Source: Carnegiea gigantea (taxonomy: Eukaryota > Streptophyta > Magnoliopsida > Caryophyllales > Cactaceae). Taken from it: a DNA stretch of 64,000 bases. Of this stretch, positions 60,649 through 64,000 are shown piece by piece. Under the pieces are notes generated by a model that was not told the DNA's origin, did no database searches, and was given only the letters and a program-made list of their open reading frames with translations. Each line of letters opens with the position of its first letter. The first letter of the stretch is position 1. The position numbers and the translations under genes were made by a program. The stretch lies in NCBI GenBank assembly GCA_029747015.1, contig JAKOGI010001349.1, positions 92,501 to 156,500 on the forward strand, in the 5' to 3' direction.

Positions 60649-61388
60649 AAAATCAAATTTCAGAAATCAATACTTTTATGTAATCACTAAACCCTAATTT
60701 CATTACTCTACTTGTTCATTCTCCAAATTACCTAACAATTACAAAAACTTCACTTTTAATTAAAACTGGGCTATATTGCATCCAAATTTAACATTTTTAT
60801 TGCCAATTTCCCAATTTCACCACACCCTCTGTTTTTAAATTTCAAAACTGAAATATGAAAATCCCCACTTCCCTCAATATCGCAACTATCCAACACAAGG
60901 TTTTCAACTTCAAAATACATAAAAACCATCATAGACACACATACAATCTCAATACACAACAACATCAAAGACATTACAGATTTTTCACCGAGCTTACCTC
61001 TTCTCTTTCTTCCTTGATACTCTTCACTTCTGTTCAACTTTTGCTTCACCTTAAGTCTTCCAAATTCAACTTTGGCTCAGGGATCTTCCAAGTTCTTTGA
61101 TATCTAGGATGAAGAAGCTCTGTTCTTCGCAATCCAGGGGTTCTGGGTTTTTGACCTTCTCATGTCTCTCTCTCTCTCTCTCTTCTCTTCATGCCAGCAA
61201 CACCAAACAAAGTCAAATCACTCACTTACTCCCTTTCTTTCCACCGTTCCCCCCTTTTAATGAGGGGTAAAATTGTCTACACGGTGCTTCGGTTACAAGC
61301 TCACCGGATTTGGCCTTGTTTATAATAAATACACCACATTAGAGTATTAAAAAATTCAGTCAAAAAGGTGGGCCCTGAAAAAATCAAG

Positions 61389-63328
61389 GGAACTAAAAAA
61401 TCAACAACTCGTAGTTTTACACGCAAATTGAAAAATATGATCCGTTCATTCTATAATTTTTCTCTCTCTTTCTTTTTATAAAAATCCCAAAACAAAGTCT
61501 ATTTTTGCTGTTTTTGGTATTAAAACTTCTCTCTCTTCAAAAACAATAAAAATAGAACATTAAATAATGTTTCTTTAAAACTTGTATTACATAGGCAGGA
61601 CAAAAATTATAAAACAGATGGAATAATATCGCAATTTATTTTTGCCACAACTTCTCACATAAAATGAATTTGAATTAAAAATTACCTAAATCTTACTATT
61701 AGTATTTTTTGAAAAATTTTATTAGTTAAACCAATAACTCATTAAAGCTCTATTAGGTCATATTTGGCGAGAAAAATTGAAATAGAATAGAATCAGGACT
61801 TAACACCTCAAGAATTAGGGGTAAAACTTGAATTCTGAACTCAAGTATTTGAAGAGAATTAGAATAGAATGAGATTTCATTCCTTACTGTTTGGCTAGCT
61901 GTTATGGAACGAAAATAAAATCAAACATATTTGATTTTAAAATGTTATATACCGGTTATAAGCTATCTTGTTTAACTAATGTTGTTTGTCTTTATAGAAA
62001 ATGGCCTCATGATCTTATTTCCTAACCATTTGGGATTTTTTAAAAAATTTAACTCTTCTGTAATTTTTTCAATAATTACATTTTTGTAATGAATTATTTT
62101 ATTTGTGGCCTCAAATTTGTATATTGTATTTGACTTTCTCATAATAATAATAATAATAATAACAATAATAATAATTTGTCTCTTTCTTGCTTTCCCCTTT
62201 TTTTTTCCCCTGACTCTGCTCAATTTCCCTTCTCTCTCTATGTTTCTCCCTCTCTTCTCCGCTCCTCTCTCAGCTCCAAAGTGCCTTCAAAGAACCCAAC
62301 TTGGCTCTCGAATTGCATTCCCAGATTAGGAAATCAAAGGACCCAAAAAAAAATAAAAAAATCAAACAACCACAAACCGGTTGAAACTAAACCTGGCAAT
62401 TCAACCCCAGATTCAACACACTAGGGAATGAAATCACATATCAAGAGCCAAAAATTACAACGCAGATGAAGAGACGAAATTTTGGGACGAATAATTGAAC
62501 GTGAAATACTAGTCACGGTGTCGTCCTCTTTCTCGTCGCCGGTCAGGGTTGTTCGACCACAACACCCCCTCCCTCCCGCCCTCTCGGTGTCAGCAATTAG
62601 GATCTGTGTTCGAAGAAGACGAGCAGTTAGGGACAACAACCTTACTTGTTTGCAGTTCTTCCTCGTCCCCAGTGTAGCAAATCTTCCACGTCAGGCACGC
62701 AAATGTGGTCCTCTCTCCTCCTCTCTGATTGGTTATGCCAATAGTAAGCGGATAACGATGGGGCAAAATGAATTATGAGTTTTTTTAAAAAATATATATA
62801 TATATTAATGTTAATTCCTGTTGGTTAGGACTTGACCATTTAACCCTCTTTTAAGTGAGGGGTTTAAGTTCCGAAAATATAAGGAGGAACTTAATATCTC
62901 AGGTAGTAAGTCTGACTTCTTTAAAGTTCACACCAAATATAAAGAAGGGGAATTTTGAATATGAGGTTTCAAGTTCTATTTCTTTTTTTCTCATCAAATA
63001 AGACCTTAATGTCGTTTCAGCATAAATTTAATTTACTGTGAAGTCCATCAGTAAAATTTGGTTTGGCATATGCTTTATCATAAGGTACTGCATTTAAATC
63101 GGACAGCTTATTTCTCATGCTGAGTGTAAGAAAATAAACTTGACAATTGGAAGTTCAATTTGGGCTTATACTAAGATGATGTTAAGTTGGTTATGATTGG
63201 ATTTGGGATCATGCAATTACACATTACGCAGTTGGTAGTTACCATGTTTCTAGTGTTGGGTAGAGCCTAATTATAAGTCATTCGGGGCAGGTAAGCACCA
63301 CATCTTCTAAGTTTATCCCCGCAGTGTT
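61389..63328. other. No gene seen
   Basis: AT-rich, with a (TAA)n run at about 62142-62176 and a CT-rich block at 62180-62275 that could be a plant-type leader. The open frame after it (62482-62778) has no recognisable domain, so I do not call a gene. Confidence 0.45.
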
Positions 63329-64000
63329 TAAGGCTCTTTTCTGTTGGCCATAAGATACGATTATACGTGATAAGAATTTGCAAGAATTTGTAAGAATTTA
63401 GAAGAAGTTATAAGGATAGATTGAAATAGTTTTAGAATTATTTTAGATATTATGCATAACTGATGGATGTGTGATTTGTGAAATAAATTATTTTGTGAAA
63501 GTAAATTACATATAATATATCAGTAATAAAACAACAACGTCTAATGTGGGTTCCGTTTGCACGGAGTTTGAGAAATTTCAATGTAAGCGACCTTATCTTT
63601 GTAGTTATCCCTACCCACATAGAGATCGATTCCAATAGATTCACAAAAAAATATGTAATATGTCAGTGATATTTATGAAATTAATTTTATACCTTCACCA
63701 AACAAATTATTATTATTATTTTTTTTAATTTATGGTTTGTTTGTTATAAGCATATTACATGAACAGATAGTACATTTAAATAAGTTGAAGTAGGTTTGAG
63801 CAGGTTTAAGTAGGTTGGACTAGGAGAAATCAGGTTTGAGCAGATTATAGCAGGTTTGACCAGTAGTAAGCAGATTGGAGCAGTTTAAATCAACTTTGTA
63901 AGTGGGTTAGAGCAAGTTGAAGCAAGGTTAACTAGTAGTTAGCACATTTGAACAGATTAGAGCGGATTAAAGCAGGTTGGACTAACAATTATTAGCACAT
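63329..64000. mobile_element. Element with 10-bp periodic repeats (member 5), cut by the window end
   Basis: Left end TTAAGGCTCTTTTCTG matches member 3 (TTAAGGCTCTATTTTTTTCTG). Near the left, GATAAGAATTT, GCAAGAATTT, GTAAGAATTT, AGAAGAAGTT. From 63781 twelve consecutive 10-bp steps: TAAGTTGAAG, TAGGTTTGAG, CAGGTTTAAG, TAGGTTGGAC, TAGGAGAAAT, CAGGTTTGAG, CAGATTATAG, CAGGTTTGAC, CAGTAGTAAG, CAGATTGGAG, CAGTTTAAAT, CAACTTTGTA. Continues past 64000. Confidence 0.6.

Larger units (their letters stand above)
44849..61388 (-). mobile_element. Mutator-like element (MULE 3), split by an LTR retrotransposon
   Basis: Inverted ends: GATTTTTTCATGCCTCACCT (44849 onward) and, in reverse complement from 61388, GATTTTTTCAGGGCCCACCT. 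Both continue TTTTGACTGAATTTTTTAATAC, so at least ~50 bp of imperfect inverted repeat. Inside are a GRF zinc-finger pseudogene (plus strand, 45282-45598) and a transposase pseudogene (minus strand, 60648-56975). That is the same convergent pair as MULE 2, inverted. A 10.85-kb LTR element sits between them; without it the MULE would be about 5.7 kb. I found no 9-bp target duplication at these ends, so the outer boundaries are uncertain by a few bases. Confidence 0.75.

Noticed and set aside
44840..61400. A 9-bp target duplication for MULE 3
   Set aside because: The bases flanking the best inverted ends (TGTGACAAT and AAGGGAACT) do not match, so I leave the element without a confirmed duplication.
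62180..62778. Possible gene start: CT-rich leader followed by a 98-codon frame
   Set aside because: No recognisable domain, no clear splice continuation, and a competing frame on the other strand.

Overview
This is nuclear DNA of a flowering plant. Genes have GT-AG introns, there is a plant-type nucleoporin NUP98 locus and a plant A1 aspartic protease, and the rest is dense with plant transposon families (Mutator-like, hAT-like, Ty3/gypsy, LINE) in old, decayed copies. I cannot name the species. The only clearly intact host gene is the single-exon aspartic protease at 40152-41633 (minus strand), similar to Arabidopsis ASPG1.

Layout. 1-10.4 kb: a graveyard of Mutator-type (MULE) material. It holds the end of an Ulp1-type protease, two GRF zinc-finger relics, a LINE-endonuclease-like reading frame, a minus-strand MULE transposase relic (6.4-9.1 kb) and a very pyrimidine-rich stretch. 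10.5-17.7 kb: a LINE fragment, a degraded genomic duplicate of the NUP98 5' exons, degenerate repeats, a hAT-like element with 8-bp target duplications (15298-16002) and a 256-bp tandem duplication. 17701-24305: a complete MULE with ~180-bp terminal inverted repeats, 9-bp target duplications, a transposase pseudogene on the plus strand and a convergent GRF zinc-finger gene. 24.3-29.4 kb: coding debris and MITE-like elements. 29.5-36.1 kb: a 13-exon NUP98 locus whose splice phases fit through exon 13 but whose last exon has two frameshifts and lacks the autoproteolysis site. 36-44.3 kb: AT-rich intergenic DNA, two elements with 10-bp periodic repeats, and the protease. 44.3-61.4 kb: a nested stack. 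A hAT-like element sits against the end of a second MULE (44849-61388), and a 10.85-kb Ty3/gypsy-type LTR retrotransposon (45649-56501, 5-bp target duplication) has landed between that MULE's convergent GRF and transposase genes. 61.4-64 kb: non-coding, ending in another 10-bp periodic element cut by the window edge.

Three things stand out. (1) Five separate elements carry degenerate direct repeats with an exact 10-bp period although the repeated word differs between them, and they share a TTCTTTT-like terminal motif. (2) GRF zinc finger plus membrane-segment proteins recur four times next to MULE transposases, twice as a convergent gene pair inside one element. (3) The LTR element has gag and an extra reading frame ahead of gag, but no protease, reverse transcriptase, RNase H or integrase. 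Throughout the dead transposon genes, tryptophan codons have repeatedly become stops (TGG to TAG or TGA), as expected from deamination of methylated cytosine.
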